From contig NZ_BCZK01000012.1 in the NCBI RefSeq assembly GCF_001598695.1, forward strand, positions 124,001 through 188,000: DNA of 64,000 nt, given 5' to 3'. This document shows positions 25,958 through 35,302 of this stretch, piece after piece. This DNA comes from Klebsiella oxytoca NBRC 105695 (lineage in GTDB: Bacteria; Pseudomonadota; Gammaproteobacteria; Enterobacterales; Enterobacteriaceae). Each line of letters opens with the position of its first letter. Within the stretch, counting starts at the first letter, position 1. The notes under the pieces are model-generated. The model was given only the letters and a program-made list of their open reading frames with translations. It searched no databases and was not told where the DNA came from. The translations under genes and the position numbers were made by a program.

Positions 25958-27640
25958 TCAGTAGCTCCAGCTGACGCTGAAACCAAAAGTTGCTGGCTCG
26001 GTTTTAAAATCATCGGGTTTGTCTAAAGGGATACCGGCGAACAGGTCGTAGCTGGCGCGTAGGTACTGGCCGCGCAGCCCTGCCACGCCTCCGGCGAGGT
26101 GTTTGCCCACCAGCGTTTCACTGCCAGCGCCGCCGACTTCGCCGTAATCTGCTCCCAGATAAAACTCCTGCCCCGGCAACGGGGTCGACCAGGCGATATC
26201 GTTACGGACGTACCAGCCGTGGCTGGCGGTCAGGGTGCGCTCGCCGTCAAAGCCGCGAACCGTCCAGCGGCTGCCGATGGAAAACATATCCGGCGAAGTC
26301 AGCGGCGTGCTGCTCATCTGCCGCTGATAGCGACTGGTAAAGCGAAAACGTTGCCCGCCCAAGGCAAAAGGCAAATTGAGCTGAGCATTAAATTGCAGGA
26401 TCTTGCTGAGGGCGGTTGCTTCCCCCCACTGCTCTTCTGGCGCAGGTTGAGCGCCGAACCAGCGGGTACCGCGCTGGTAGCTCACTCCGCTATCGAGAGT
26501 GGCGTTGCCAAGGTAATGGCGATGCTGCAGACCAAGCTTCCAGGCCGCCGTTTGCCGCCGCTGGACGGCAATCTCGGTGTCGTTAATGAAGTTACGCTGC
26601 TCGCGGGCTAACACATCGGCGCTAAGAGTGGTCTTCTGACTACCGCTACGGTGCAGTACGCGGCTAAGCTGGAAATCAACGTTCTTGCTTTTACCGCTGT
26701 ACTGGTAATCGCCGTTAGCCCCCGCCACGGTTTGCACGTAATCGTACTGGCTGGCGGTTAATACGAACTGCCAGTAGCCCAGCGGGACCGAATAGTGGCC
26801 GGTCAGGTTCTTTGAGGATTTACCGCCGTTGCCATCGAGGTTATGTGAACCGGAAAGGTAAAAAAGATCGCTTAAGGATAGTGGGTTATCCAGTGACAGC
26901 GTCAGGTTCCCCTGGTAACGGCCGGTGGCATTAGAGCCGGAATCATCGAGCGAGGCGTCGATGCGCCAGAAGCGCTCCTGTTGGCGGTTAATGACAATAT
27001 CGCTTTGCCCCGGCGTCTCGCCCGGAACAATTTCCATGCTGGCCTGAACCGTCGGCAGGCGCTGCAGATTTTCCAGCCCCTGTTCAATATCGCGCAAATC
27101 CAACAGTTTCCCGTCAGTCGCCGGAAATGCGCTCGCCAACCACAGATAATCATCGCTCTGCGCCGTAAGCCTGGCTTCACGGATATAACCCGGCATCACC
27201 ACCAGGCGTAAAACACCGCTTTTTAAGTCCTGCTGCGGAGCAAGGATCCGGCTGGTGATATAACCGCGGTCGATTAATATATTCTGCAATTGGGCCATCA
27301 GTAGATTTATTCCCTTTCCTCCCAGACAACGCCCATTCACTTTATTTGTCTGGCGCTGGAGCGGAAGCCAATGCGGTAAGGCTTCGGCGCCCTGCAAAAT
27401 AACCCGAGAAATAGCAAAGCAAGGTTGTTCAACGGGAAATAGCCCATCATCGATATTTACTCCTTCCGCGGATAAATGAATATCCGGTGACGGCGGCGCG
27501 AGCTGACTTTCCAGGGCTTGCTGGCGCTGCTGCTGGTTGATGAACTGCTGCTCACGTACGGTATCCGCAGGCGCGGCGTACCCCCACACTGGCAGCGCAG
27601 AGATAATAAAAGCCTTATGAATTAAACTCCGTTTATTCAT
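25958..27640 (-). CDS. cdiB: CdiB/ShlB-type two-partner-secretion outer-membrane transporter
   Basis: A 560-residue Omp85-superfamily protein. It has a signal peptide ([10 protein letters not shown], cleavage near residue 23), a Gln-rich linker (residues 30-45, like the plug-helix linker), two POTRA-like domains (about 70-220, with a Cys pair at about 74 and 104), and a C-terminal 16-strand barrel ending in S-V-S-W-S-Y (aromatic last residue). The V-R-G-F-D-G-E motif near residue 458 is the conserved loop-6 element that seals the pore. It exports CdiA through recognition of the TPS domain. It is the first gene of the cdiBAI operon, 88 bp upstream of cdiA. Confidence 0.93.
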   Translation of the reverse strand: MNKRSLIHKAFIISALPVWGYAAPADTVREQQFINQQQRQQALESQLAPPSPDIHLSAEGVNIDDGLFPVEQPCFAISRVILQGAEALPHWLPLQRQTNKVNGRCLGGKGINLLMAQLQNILIDRGYITSRILAPQQDLKSGVLRLVVMPGYIREARLTAQSDDYLWLASAFPATDGKLLDLRDIEQGLENLQRLPTVQASMEIVPGETPGQSDIVINRQQERFWRIDASLDDSGSNATGRYQGNLTLSLDNPLSLSDLFYLSGSHNLDGNGGKSSKNLTGHYSVPLGYWQFVLTASQYDYVQTVAGANGDYQYSGKSKNVDFQLSRVLHRSGSQKTTLSADVLAREQRNFINDTEIAVQRRQTAAWKLGLQHRHYLGNATLDSGVSYQRGTRWFGAQPAPEEQWGEATALSKILQFNAQLNLPFALGGQRFRFTSRYQRQMSSTPLTSPDMFSIGSRWTVRGFDGERTLTASHGWYVRNDIAWSTPLPGQEFYLGADYGEVGGAGSETLVGKHLAGGVAGLRGQYLRASYDLFAGIPLDKPDDFKTEPATFGFSVSWSY

Positions 27641-27914
27641 TATTTTTTAAGCCAGGGCTATCCATGTCGATGACAAACACTCTTTAATGGCGATTAAATA
27701 CATTCAAACGTGCATAAATATCAACTCATATTCATAAGGCAATCATCGTAATAATAACTTAACGACGAATTCATCAATGAGGGGCTATTTTTATTGGACT
27801 GCTGAATATATTTCAACAATAAAGGTAAAATGTGAAGTCATTATGAAATGAGAATAATGAATTTGAATTGATATAATCTGCCGCTGGTATGACTCGTGCC
27901 ACACCACAACTCCC
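27641..27914. other. AT-rich upstream region of cdiB
   Basis: This is the cdiB-proximal half of the 502-bp divergent gap between cdiB and btsT. It is strongly AT-rich, contains no credible ORF and must hold the cdi promoter. I could not pick a single promoter with confidence. The AT-richness would suit silencing by H-NS, which is an inference. Confidence 0.4.
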
Positions 27915-27930
27915 TGTGATCTCAATCACA
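27915..27930. promoter_or_regulatory. CRP site upstream of btsT
   Basis: TGTGA-TCTCAA-TCACA is a perfect match to the CRP consensus TGTGA-N6-TCACA, 213 bp before the btsT start. In E. coli, btsT expression responds to cAMP-CRP as well as BtsSR, so the site most likely serves btsT. It could also influence the divergent cdi operon. Confidence 0.75.
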
Positions 27931-27958
27931 TAATTATCCCCTGTTAACTTCCCTCCCA

Positions 27959-28006
27959 ACCGCTTACCCCGGCAAGTGACCGCTTAACCCCGAATATAAC
28001 CACTCA
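27959..28006 (+). promoter_or_regulatory. Three direct repeats matching the BtsR (YehT) motif
   Basis: ACCGCTTA (27959), ACCGCTTA (27979) and ACCACTCA (27999) recur at exactly 20-bp spacing upstream of btsT. The described BtsR/YehT LytTR motif is ACC(G/A)CT(C/T)A in direct repeat about two helical turns apart. All three fit the motif. Three instead of two repeats would allow more than one dimer to bind. Confidence 0.75.
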
Positions 28007-28142
28007 CAGATTTACCCAACTTTACGCGCGCAAAGTTCTGGCAAGATCGTCTCCAGCATAGCTAATCAATACCTCCACCAACCCTGACTCAAAACTAAAC
28101 GGCTTCGGCCCATTATTCATCTCATTAACGCCAGGTTTTACT

Positions 28143-30293
28143 ATGGATACTAAAAAGTTATTCAAGCACATACCCTGGGTGATTCTTGGAATCATCGGGG
28201 CATTTTGCCTCTCGGTCGTCGCTCTGCGCCGCGGTGAGCACGTCAGTGCGCTGTGGATCGTGGTGGCGTCGGTTTCCGTCTACCTCGTCGCCTACCGTTA
28301 TTACAGCCTGTACATTGCGCAAAAGGTGATGAAGCTCGATCCTACGCGTTCGACGCCGGCGGTAATTAACAACGATGGCCTGAACTACGTTCCGACCAAC
28401 CGCTACGTGCTGTTTGGCCACCACTTTGCCGCGATTGCCGGCGCCGGTCCGCTGGTGGGCCCGGTGCTCGCCGCGCAGATGGGCTATCTGCCGGGTACCC
28501 TGTGGCTGCTGGCGGGCGTCGTGCTGGCAGGAGCGGTACAGGACTTTATGGTGCTGTTTATCTCCTCGCGTCGTAACGGCGCCTCGCTGGGTGAGATGAT
28601 CAAGCAGGAGATGGGTCCAGTACCGGGCTCCATCGCGCTGTTCGGCTGCTTCCTGATAATGATCATCATCCTCGCGGTGCTGGCGTTAATCGTGGTTAAA
28701 GCGCTGGCGGAAAGCCCATGGGGCGTGTTCACCGTCTGCTCGACCGTGCCAATTGCCCTGTTTATGGGGATCTACATGCGCTTCCTGCGCCCGGGTCGGG
28801 TAGGCGAAGTGTCGGTTATCGGCATCGTTCTGCTGGTGGCGTCTATTTACTTCGGCGGCGTGATTGCCCACGACCCTTACTGGGGCCCGGCGCTGACCTT
28901 TAAAGACACCACTATTACCTTTACCCTGATTGGCTACGCATTTATCTCGGCTCTGCTGCCGGTATGGTTGATTCTGGCGCCGCGCGACTACCTGGCGACC
29001 TTCCTGAAAATCGGCGTAATCGTTGGCCTGGCGCTGGGTATCGTGATCCTTAACCCGGACCTGAAAATGCCGGCGGTGACCCAGTACATTGATGGTACCG
29101 GTCCGCTGTGGAAAGGCGCGCTGTTCCCGTTCCTGTTTATCACTATTGCCTGCGGCGCGGTCTCCGGCTTCCACGCCCTGATCGCTTCCGGCACCACGCC
29201 GAAGCTGCTGGCTAACGAAACCGACGCCCGTTTTATCGGCTACGGCGCGATGCTGATGGAGTCCTTCGTGGCGGTAATGGCGCTGGTGGCGGCATCAATT
29301 ATCGAACCGGGTCTCTACTTCGCGATGAACACCCCGCCGGCGGGTCTGGGCATCACCATGCCGAACCTGCACGAAATGGGCGGTGAAAACGCCGCGCTGA
29401 TTGCCGCCCAACTGAGGGATGTCACCGCTCACGCGGCAGCGACCGTCAGCTCCTGGGGCTTCGTGATCTCTCCTGAACAAATCCTGCAAACCGCGAAAGA
29501 TATCGGCGAACCGTCGGTCCTGAACCGCGCAGGCGGCGCGCCGACGCTGGCCGTGGGTATCGCTCACGTGTTCCACAAAATCATCCCGATGGCGGATATG
29601 GGCTTCTGGTACCACTTCGGTATTCTGTTTGAAGCGCTGTTTATCCTCACCGCACTGGATGCCGGTACCCGCGCAGGCCGCTTTATGCTGCAGGACCTGC
29701 TGGGCAACTTTGTACCGTTCCTCAAGAAAACCGACTCGCTGGTAGCAGGCATTATCGGTACTGCGGGCTGCGTTGGTCTGTGGGGCTACCTGCTGTATCA
29801 GGGCGTGGTCGACCCGCTGGGCGGCGTGAAGAGCCTGTGGCCGCTGTTCGGCATCTCTAACCAGATGCTGGCCGCCGTGGCGCTGGTGCTCGGTACCGTG
29901 GTGCTGGTCAAAATGCAGCGCACCAAATATATCTGGGTCACCGTGATCCCGGCTGCATGGCTGCTGCTGTGCACCACCTGGGCGTTGGGTCTGAAACTGT
30001 TTAGCACCAACCCGCAGATGGAAGGCTTCTTCTTCATGGCTCAGCAGTACAAAGAGAAGATCGCTTCCGGCGGCGAACTGACCGCGCAGCAGATTGCCAA
30101 TATGAACCATATCGTGGTGAATAACTACACCAACGCCGGTCTGAGCATTCTGTTCCTTGTCGTGGTCTACAGCATCATTTTCTACGGCATCAAAACCTGG
30201 CTCAACGTACGCAACAATAAAGTGCGTACCGACAAAGAGACACCGTACGTGCCGGTACCGGAAGGCGGCGTGAAGACCTCTTCACATCACTAA
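28143..30293 (+). CDS. btsT: BtsT: pyruvate:proton symporter (CstA family)
   Basis: A 716-residue inner-membrane protein with about 18 hydrophobic segments, nearly identical throughout to E. coli BtsT (YjiY). Conserved CstA-family stretches include N-R-Y-V-L-F-G-H-H-F-A-A-I-A-G-A-G-P-L-V-G near residue 85. It is the high-affinity pyruvate importer induced by extracellular pyruvate through BtsSR. The upstream DNA has a consensus CRP site and three BtsR-type repeats, so regulation looks conserved. It is followed by yjiX and yjiA, as in E. coli. Confidence 0.97.
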   Translation: MDTKKLFKHIPWVILGIIGAFCLSVVALRRGEHVSALWIVVASVSVYLVAYRYYSLYIAQKVMKLDPTRSTPAVINNDGLNYVPTNRYVLFGHHFAAIAGAGPLVGPVLAAQMGYLPGTLWLLAGVVLAGAVQDFMVLFISSRRNGASLGEMIKQEMGPVPGSIALFGCFLIMIIILAVLALIVVKALAESPWGVFTVCSTVPIALFMGIYMRFLRPGRVGEVSVIGIVLLVASIYFGGVIAHDPYWGPALTFKDTTITFTLIGYAFISALLPVWLILAPRDYLATFLKIGVIVGLALGIVILNPDLKMPAVTQYIDGTGPLWKGALFPFLFITIACGAVSGFHALIASGTTPKLLANETDARFIGYGAMLMESFVAVMALVAASIIEPGLYFAMNTPPAGLGITMPNLHEMGGENAALIAAQLRDVTAHAAATVSSWGFVISPEQILQTAKDIGEPSVLNRAGGAPTLAVGIAHVFHKIIPMADMGFWYHFGILFEALFILTALDAGTRAGRFMLQDLLGNFVPFLKKTDSLVAGIIGTAGCVGLWGYLLYQGVVDPLGGVKSLWPLFGISNQMLAAVALVLGTVVLVKMQRTKYIWVTVIPAAWLLLCTTWALGLKLFSTNPQMEGFFFMAQQYKEKIASGGELTAQQIANMNHIVVNNYTNAGLSILFLVVVYSIIFYGIKTWLNVRNNKVRTDKETPYVPVPEGGVKTSSHH

Positions 30294-30299
30294 CCCCTA

Positions 30300-30382
30300 A
30301 TGCCGGATGGCGCTACGCTTACCCGGCCTACACAAGCGAATGTTTGTAGGCCGGATAAGGCGCTAGCCGCCATCCGGCTTTA
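30300..30382. repeat. BIME (inverted REP pair) between btsT and yjiX
   Basis: GCCGGATGGCGCTACGC...CCGGCCTAC and GTAGGCCGGATAAGGCG...CGCCATCCGGC form the classical E. coli-type inverted REP pair. The family differs from the GTAGCCCGG...CTCCGGG repeats elsewhere in the window. It probably protects the upstream btsT mRNA and lowers yjiXA expression. Confidence 0.85.
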
Positions 30383-30402
30383 TTCGTTCTCTGGAAAGCA
30401 TA

Positions 30403-30606
30403 ATGTTTGGTAACTTAGGTCAGGCAAAAAAATATCTCGGTCAGGCAGCGAAAATGCTGATTGGCATTCCGGATTACGATAATTACGTCGAGCATATGCA
30501 GACCAATCATCCGGACCAGCCGTACATGACCTATGATGAATTCTTTCGCGAACGCCAGCAGGCCCGCTACGGCGGCGACGGCAAAGGCGGCGTGCGCTGC
30601 TGCTAA
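30403..30606 (+). CDS. yjiX: YjiX: small YbdD/YjiX-family protein
   Basis: A 67-residue protein ([16 protein letters not shown]...D-Y-D-N-Y-V-E-H-M) ending in a Gly-rich tail with a terminal R-C-C. The family always sits after a CstA-type transporter gene (cstA-ybdD, btsT-yjiX). Its role is probably accessory to the transporter. Its TAA stop lies just before the GGAGG ribosome site of yjiA. Length and sequence match E. coli YjiX. Confidence 0.95.
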   Translation: MFGNLGQAKKYLGQAAKMLIGIPDYDNYVEHMQTNHPDQPYMTYDEFFRERQQARYGGDGKGGVRCC

Positions 30607-30617
30607 TGGAGGCAAAT

Positions 30618-31574
30618 ATGGCACCGATTGCAGTTACCCTATTAACCGGTTTTCTTGGCGCCGGTAAAACCACTCTACTGCGCCATATCCTGAACGAACG
30701 GCACGGCTTTAAAATTGCCGTTATCGAAAACGAATTTGGCGAAGTCGCCGTCGATGACCAGCTTATCGGCGACCGCGCGACGCAGATTAAAACCCTGACC
30801 AACGGCTGTATCTGCTGTACCCGCTCCAACGAACTGGAAGACGCTCTGCTCGATCTTCTCGACAGCCGCGATCGCGGAGAAATTGATTTTGACCGACTGG
30901 TGATTGAGTGTACCGGCATGGCCGATCCCGGCCCGATTATTCAGACCTTCTTCTCTCATGATGTACTGTGCGAACGTTACCTGCTGGATGGGGTGATTGC
31001 GCTGGTTGATGCGGCACATGCTGACCAGCAGATGAACCAGTTCACCATTGCCCAGTCGCAGGTGGGGTACGCCGATCGTATCCTGCTCACCAAAACCGAC
31101 GTGGCGGGCGACAGCGACAAGCTCCGCGAGCGGCTGACGCGCATCAACGTCCGCGCGCCCATTTACCGCGTCATCCACGGCGATATCGACCTGAATCTGC
31201 TGTTTAACACCAGCGGTTTTATGCTGGAGGAGAACGTGGTTAGCAGCAAACCGCGCTTCCACTTTATGGCCGACAAGCAGAACGACGTATCGTCAATCGT
31301 AGTGGAGCTGGATTATCCGGTAGATATCAGCGAAGTCTCCAGGGTGATGGAAAATCTGCTGCTCACTTTTGCCGAACAGCTGATGCGCTATAAAGGGATG
31401 CTGTGGATCGACGGCGAACCGAATCGCCTGCTGTTTCAGGGCGTTCAGCGCCTCTACAGCGCCGACTGGGACCGACCATGGGGCGATGAGCGGCCGCACA
31501 GTACCCTCGTCTTTATCGGCATCAATCTACCGGAAAAAGAAATTCGCGCGGCGTTTGCCAGCTTGCGCAAATAG
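30618..31574 (+). CDS. yjiA: YjiA: COG0523-family GTPase (metal chaperone type)
   Basis: A 318-residue G3E GTPase. Motifs: Walker A G-F-L-G-A-G-K-T-T (residues 10-18), E-N-E-F-G-E (switch), the metal-binding N-G-C-I-C-C (about 62-67) and the guanine-specificity T-K-T-D. The family inserts or shuttles metal ions, and E. coli YjiA binds zinc and other transition metals. ATG 30618 is chosen because GGAGG lies 5 nt upstream and the length equals E. coli YjiA; an ATG at 30606 overlaps the yjiX stop and has no proper site. Confidence 0.95.
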   Translation: MAPIAVTLLTGFLGAGKTTLLRHILNERHGFKIAVIENEFGEVAVDDQLIGDRATQIKTLTNGCICCTRSNELEDALLDLLDSRDRGEIDFDRLVIECTGMADPGPIIQTFFSHDVLCERYLLDGVIALVDAAHADQQMNQFTIAQSQVGYADRILLTKTDVAGDSDKLRERLTRINVRAPIYRVIHGDIDLNLLFNTSGFMLEENVVSSKPRFHFMADKQNDVSSIVVELDYPVDISEVSRVMENLLLTFAEQLMRYKGMLWIDGEPNRLLFQGVQRLYSADWDRPWGDERPHSTLVFIGINLPEKEIRAAFASLRK

Positions 31575-31588
31575 CCGCATGGACGGTT

Positions 31589-31611
31589 CCCTCTCCCCTT
31601 GGGGGAGAGGG
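31589..31611. terminator. Hairpin after yjiA
   Basis: CCCTCTCCCC and GGGGAGAGGG form a 10-bp stem with a 3-nt loop 14 bp after the yjiA stop. It is followed by GTCAGGATGAGCG, which recurs widely after such stems in enterobacteria. It belongs to the same dispersed hairpin family as 9842 and 16378. A role as terminator of btsT-yjiXA is likely but lacks a T tract. Confidence 0.55.
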
Positions 31612-31744
31612 TCAGGATGAGCGAAGGAGGCGCAAAATTACCCTTCCCCTCCCTCTTCCTGAGGAAGAAACCCTCGCCAATCGATGTCTTCCGGGAGGGC
31701 CATTAGTCCTGTGGGGGAGTCAGAGCATCTGCGCGCTCGGTTGC

Positions 31745-33115
31745 TTAGCGGCGAACCACCACCAGCTTCTGATTCACAAACTCTTTAATCCCAAGATCGG
31801 AAAGCTCGCGGCCGAACCCGGAGCGCTTAACGCCGCCAAACGGCAGCTCCGGCGCGGTATCGGTTAACCAGTTGATATAGACCATCCCGGTTTCAATCCG
31901 CGAAGCCATGCGTTTCGCCCTGTCGATATCCTGGCTGAACACGGCTCCGCCGAGGCCGTAATGCGAATCGTTGGCCAGCTTCACCGCCTCATCGTCATCT
32001 TTCACCACGTAGATTTGCGCGACCGGACCGAAGAACTCTTCAAAATAAGCCGGATTATCGCGGGTAATGCCGGTCAGTATGGTGGGCTCGAAAAAGCTGC
32101 CTTCTCGCTGCGCAGGTTTGCCGCCCAGATGCAGTTTCGCGCCATTTTTCACCGCCTCGTCCACCTGTTTGGTCAACGTTTCCAGCGCGTCCTTTGAGGA
32201 GAGCGGGCCCAGCGTGGTACTTTCGTCCAGCGGATCGCCAATTTTCACCTCGCGGAAGGCTTGCGTAAACTGGCTGAGGAAAGCGTCGGCAATTTTTTCA
32301 TGCAGGATAAAACGTTTCGCCGCGGTGCACACCTGCCCGGCATTATTGAGCCGCGCCTGCACGCCGGTCTTCACCGCTTTCTCCAGATCGGCATCGTCGA
32401 GAACGACAAATACATCGTTGCCGCCCAGTTCAAGCGTCGCTTTCTTAATGTGTTTAGCCGCCTGCGCCGCTACCACGCCACCGGCTTTTTCCGAGCCGGT
32501 CAGGGCCGCACCCTGTACGCGATCGTCGGCGATAATCTTCGCTACCTGATCCTGAGAAATGAACAGGTTAGTCCATGCGCCCTCTGGCGCGCCGGCCTCA
32601 CGAACCAGCTGAGCGAAGGTTTCCGCACAGTGCGGGACGATGCTGGCATGTTTGGCGATCACCGGGTTTCCTGCCGCCAGATTCGGCGCCAGCACGCGCA
32701 TCAGCTGATAATAAGGGAAGTTCCACGGCTCTACCGCCATCAGTACGCCGATGGGATGGTGTTCGACCCAGGCTTCACCCAGTTCTGACGGATATTTTAC
32801 CGGCGCCAGAAACTGTTTTGCGTTATCGGCGTAGTAGCGGGCAATTTGCGCGCACAGTTTGACCTCACCGCGGCTTTGCTCGATAAGCTTACCCATCTCC
32901 TGGCTGGCGATTTTGGCCAGCTCTTCAACCCGGCTGTCGATCAGGTCCGCCAGCTTGTGCAGGATCGGTAGCCGTTGGTCAATATTTCCCTTGGCCCACT
33001 GCGAATGATAAAGCGCATCCGCCTTTTGCAGCGCCGCTTCCACGTCAGCATCGCTGTGTGCCGGATACGCTTTGATAAGCTGATTATTGGCAGGATTCAC
33101 CGTCTGATAAGCCAT
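31745..33115 (-). CDS. NAD(P)-dependent aldehyde dehydrogenase (succinic semialdehyde dehydrogenase-like)
   Basis: A 456-residue aldehyde dehydrogenase with general base Glu229 (A-T-L-E-L-G-G-N) and nucleophile Cys263 (N-A-G-Q-V-C-T-A-A-K-R). The sequence resembles the E. coli Sad/YneI group, whose members oxidise succinic semialdehyde. That compound is an end product of the hpa pathway at 5-16 kb, so a metabolic link is possible, but the gene is 15 kb away and on the other strand. It is alone on the minus strand between yjiA and the Rpn-type gene. Confidence 0.85.
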   Translation of the reverse strand: MAYQTVNPANNQLIKAYPAHSDADVEAALQKADALYHSQWAKGNIDQRLPILHKLADLIDSRVEELAKIASQEMGKLIEQSRGEVKLCAQIARYYADNAKQFLAPVKYPSELGEAWVEHHPIGVLMAVEPWNFPYYQLMRVLAPNLAAGNPVIAKHASIVPHCAETFAQLVREAGAPEGAWTNLFISQDQVAKIIADDRVQGAALTGSEKAGGVVAAQAAKHIKKATLELGGNDVFVVLDDADLEKAVKTGVQARLNNAGQVCTAAKRFILHEKIADAFLSQFTQAFREVKIGDPLDESTTLGPLSSKDALETLTKQVDEAVKNGAKLHLGGKPAQREGSFFEPTILTGITRDNPAYFEEFFGPVAQIYVVKDDDEAVKLANDSHYGLGGAVFSQDIDRAKRMASRIETGMVYINWLTDTAPELPFGGVKRSGFGRELSDLGIKEFVNQKLVVVRR

Positions 33116-33294
33116 ATCGCATGTCTCCTTGTTATCGCTGTTAACGCAGTCATAAATACCGCACAGGTTATTAAGGGTAGTCGAGATAGCTGAGGATGCG
33201 CTCCGGATCAGGTAGATACGGAATTTTCCAGGAATGAAATGGTGAACGCCTGGAGGGCTAAACGGCTCCAGCTGCCCCCCGGCGCATCAGGGGC

Positions 33295-34233
33295 CTAATG
33301 ATGCCTGACCGCAAGCGCCGCCTCCGGCAAACCGGTAATTCTTAGCACCGTCTCCAACGCCATACCTTCGGCGAGCATCGTTTGGGCGATACGCAGCGCT
33401 TCGGCGCGCTGCCCCTCTTCAACCCCCTCCAGACGACCTTTCTCAAGGCCTTCCCGCTTCCCCTGCCTGCGCCCTACTTCACGTAACCTTTCGGCGATAG
33501 TCATTAGCTTCTCCTTGTGCTGCGGTACCCGCTGGGCCACTTCGCGGATGAACTTACCTAACCGAAGCGCTTTGCCCGAGTGAATCAGATAATTAAACAG
33601 CGTTTTCAGCTGCCTGTCATTAGCGTATCCATTAAGCAAAATGGCCGTCAGATGCTCCACAATACCCAGCAGATCGCGCTGACGAATATGTTTTTGCATC
33701 AGCTCCAGCAGGGCGACTCTTCGATGCTGCACAATTTCGTCATCAGGTACGACGGTAATATCCACCAGCGGAAATGGTCCGGTATAAAGCTGTTTTGCCA
33801 GGGCTGGGTCGGCGAACATGTCGAGCCAGGATAACGACCAGGGGTATGGCGTGGCGACGCCATGATAAAACAGTATCGGGATCACCAGCGGCAGCGTTTT
33901 ATGCCCGTTATCCAGATGGCGCTGCATCGCGGCAATAGCATAACGCATGAGTCTGAAGGCCATAAACGCATCCGGGGAGCTTTGATGTTCGATGACCACA
34001 TAGATATAGCCTTCTCCCGCGGCAGTTTTCAGCGCCCACAGAACATCGGAGTAGTATGCCCGCAGGTTCTCTTCAATAAAGCTACCGGACGCAAGCGTTA
34101 ACGTATCCAGGTCGCACATTTTTCGTAGCGCTGGCGGCAGATGGATATCAAGGAAGTCCCGCGCGGTGTCAGCATGACGTAGAAACTGTTTGAATACCGC
34201 ATCGTGCGGCGTGGACGTAGTACCCTTTTCCAT
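33295..34233 (-). CDS. Rpn-family recombination-promoting nuclease / putative transposase
   Basis: A 312-residue protein of the RpnA/YhgA family (PD-(D/E)XK nuclease fold). It begins [13 protein letters not shown], the family signature. The candidate catalytic residues are Asp63 (Y-Y-S-D-V-L-W) and the E-x-Q pair Glu82/Gln84 (V-V-I-E-H-Q-S). The C-terminus is charged and repetitive ([15 protein letters not shown]), as usual. E. coli Rpn proteins promote RecA-independent recombination and cut DNA. Family members are variable accessory genes, and this one marks the start of the accessory segment after yjiA. Confidence 0.88.
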   Translation of the reverse strand: MEKGTTSTPHDAVFKQFLRHADTARDFLDIHLPPALRKMCDLDTLTLASGSFIEENLRAYYSDVLWALKTAAGEGYIYVVIEHQSSPDAFMAFRLMRYAIAAMQRHLDNGHKTLPLVIPILFYHGVATPYPWSLSWLDMFADPALAKQLYTGPFPLVDITVVPDDEIVQHRRVALLELMQKHIRQRDLLGIVEHLTAILLNGYANDRQLKTLFNYLIHSGKALRLGKFIREVAQRVPQHKEKLMTIAERLREVGRRQGKREGLEKGRLEGVEEGQRAEALRIAQTMLAEGMALETVLRITGLPEAALAVRHH

Positions 34234-34440
34234 GGCTATCCGCCTGCGTAAGAAATCCTGCCGCCACTCTACTGCGCCCTGTTTCTCACCACACGCCCTG
34301 CTGTTGGTCTTTACGAGCCGCGACGAAAGCTATTTTTCTTCGGCTGCAAGCAAAACATTTTTGTCCAACGCGACTCGCAGTTTTCCCACCGGCTGATGGC
34401 ATGTTATAAACAGCTATTCCCTTCAGCTCAGGAGCCAGCC

Positions 34441-35256
34441 GTGAGCCATACGCGCGACATTCAGCAAACTTTCTGGCGTGACGAACAGCTTCCCTGGCTG
34501 GAGCTGCGCAGCACATGGCTTAGCCGCCAGGCCTATAAACGGCATCGTCATCCGCAGCTCTCCATTGGGGCGATTATCGAGGGGGAAACGCGCTGTATCT
34601 GCAGCGGGCAGGAGTATCTGCTGCGCCCTGGCGACCTGATTATTATCCCCGCGCAGGCACCCCACAGCTGTAATCCGCGCGACGGCCAGCCGCGCAGCTA
34701 CCATATGCTCTATCTCGAGCTAAGCTGGTGCTGGCAACAGCTGACAGACGGTGTGCATCAGGCAAGGTTGATCACATCATCGCCCGTCATTCGCGATGCC
34801 GGGCTCTTTGCGCATTATCTGCAGATCGTGGAGCAGATGAGGCAGCAGCAGACCATGCAGCTCCCTGCAAGCGTCGCTCGTCTGGTTCATACTCTACCGC
34901 TGCGCCCGCATGCGCCTCAGGCGCTAAGCGAGACCAGCGCCCGTCTTTTCAGCCGCCTGGCAACCGATCTGCAGGCTCCGCCGACGCTGGATAGCCTCGC
35001 CGACGAGTTTGCTCTACGTAAAGAGACGCTGATCCGTACCTTCAAGCAGGAGACCGGTCTGACGCCCGCCAGTTTTATCAATATCGCGCGTATTGAATTC
35101 GCTAAAACGCGCCTGCGCGCAGGGGATAATATTGCCGATGTGGGCTACCAGGCCGGGTTTGCCGATCAGAGTCACTTTCATAAAACCTTTGTCAGCTATA
35201 CCGCCGCCACGCCTCGCCAGTATGCGCAGTCCCGATCAATAACAGACAATAATTAG
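34441..35256 (+). CDS. AraC-family transcriptional regulator
   Basis: A 271-residue regulator with an N-terminal cupin (H-R-H-P-Q-L-S-I-G-A-I-I-E-G; P-A-Q-A-P-H-S-C-N-P) and a C-terminal AraC HTH pair (L-A-D-E-F-A-L-R-K-E-T-L-I-R-T-F and I-A-D-V-G-Y-Q-A-G-F-A-D-Q-S-H-F-H-K-T-F). GTG at 34441 is taken as start because AGGAG at 34430-34434 is 6 nt upstream; an in-frame ATG at 34396 lacks a ribosome site. It is followed 46 bp later by a LysE-type exporter gene, whose expression it probably controls. Confidence 0.85.
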   Translation: MSHTRDIQQTFWRDEQLPWLELRSTWLSRQAYKRHRHPQLSIGAIIEGETRCICSGQEYLLRPGDLIIIPAQAPHSCNPRDGQPRSYHMLYLELSWCWQQLTDGVHQARLITSSPVIRDAGLFAHYLQIVEQMRQQQTMQLPASVARLVHTLPLRPHAPQALSETSARLFSRLATDLQAPPTLDSLADEFALRKETLIRTFKQETGLTPASFINIARIEFAKTRLRAGDNIADVGYQAGFADQSHFHKTFVSYTAATPRQYAQSRSITDNN

Positions 35257-35302
35257 CGTTCACGCTGGCGTAGGGTGACCTCAGGTTACTACTGAGGTTG
35301 CT

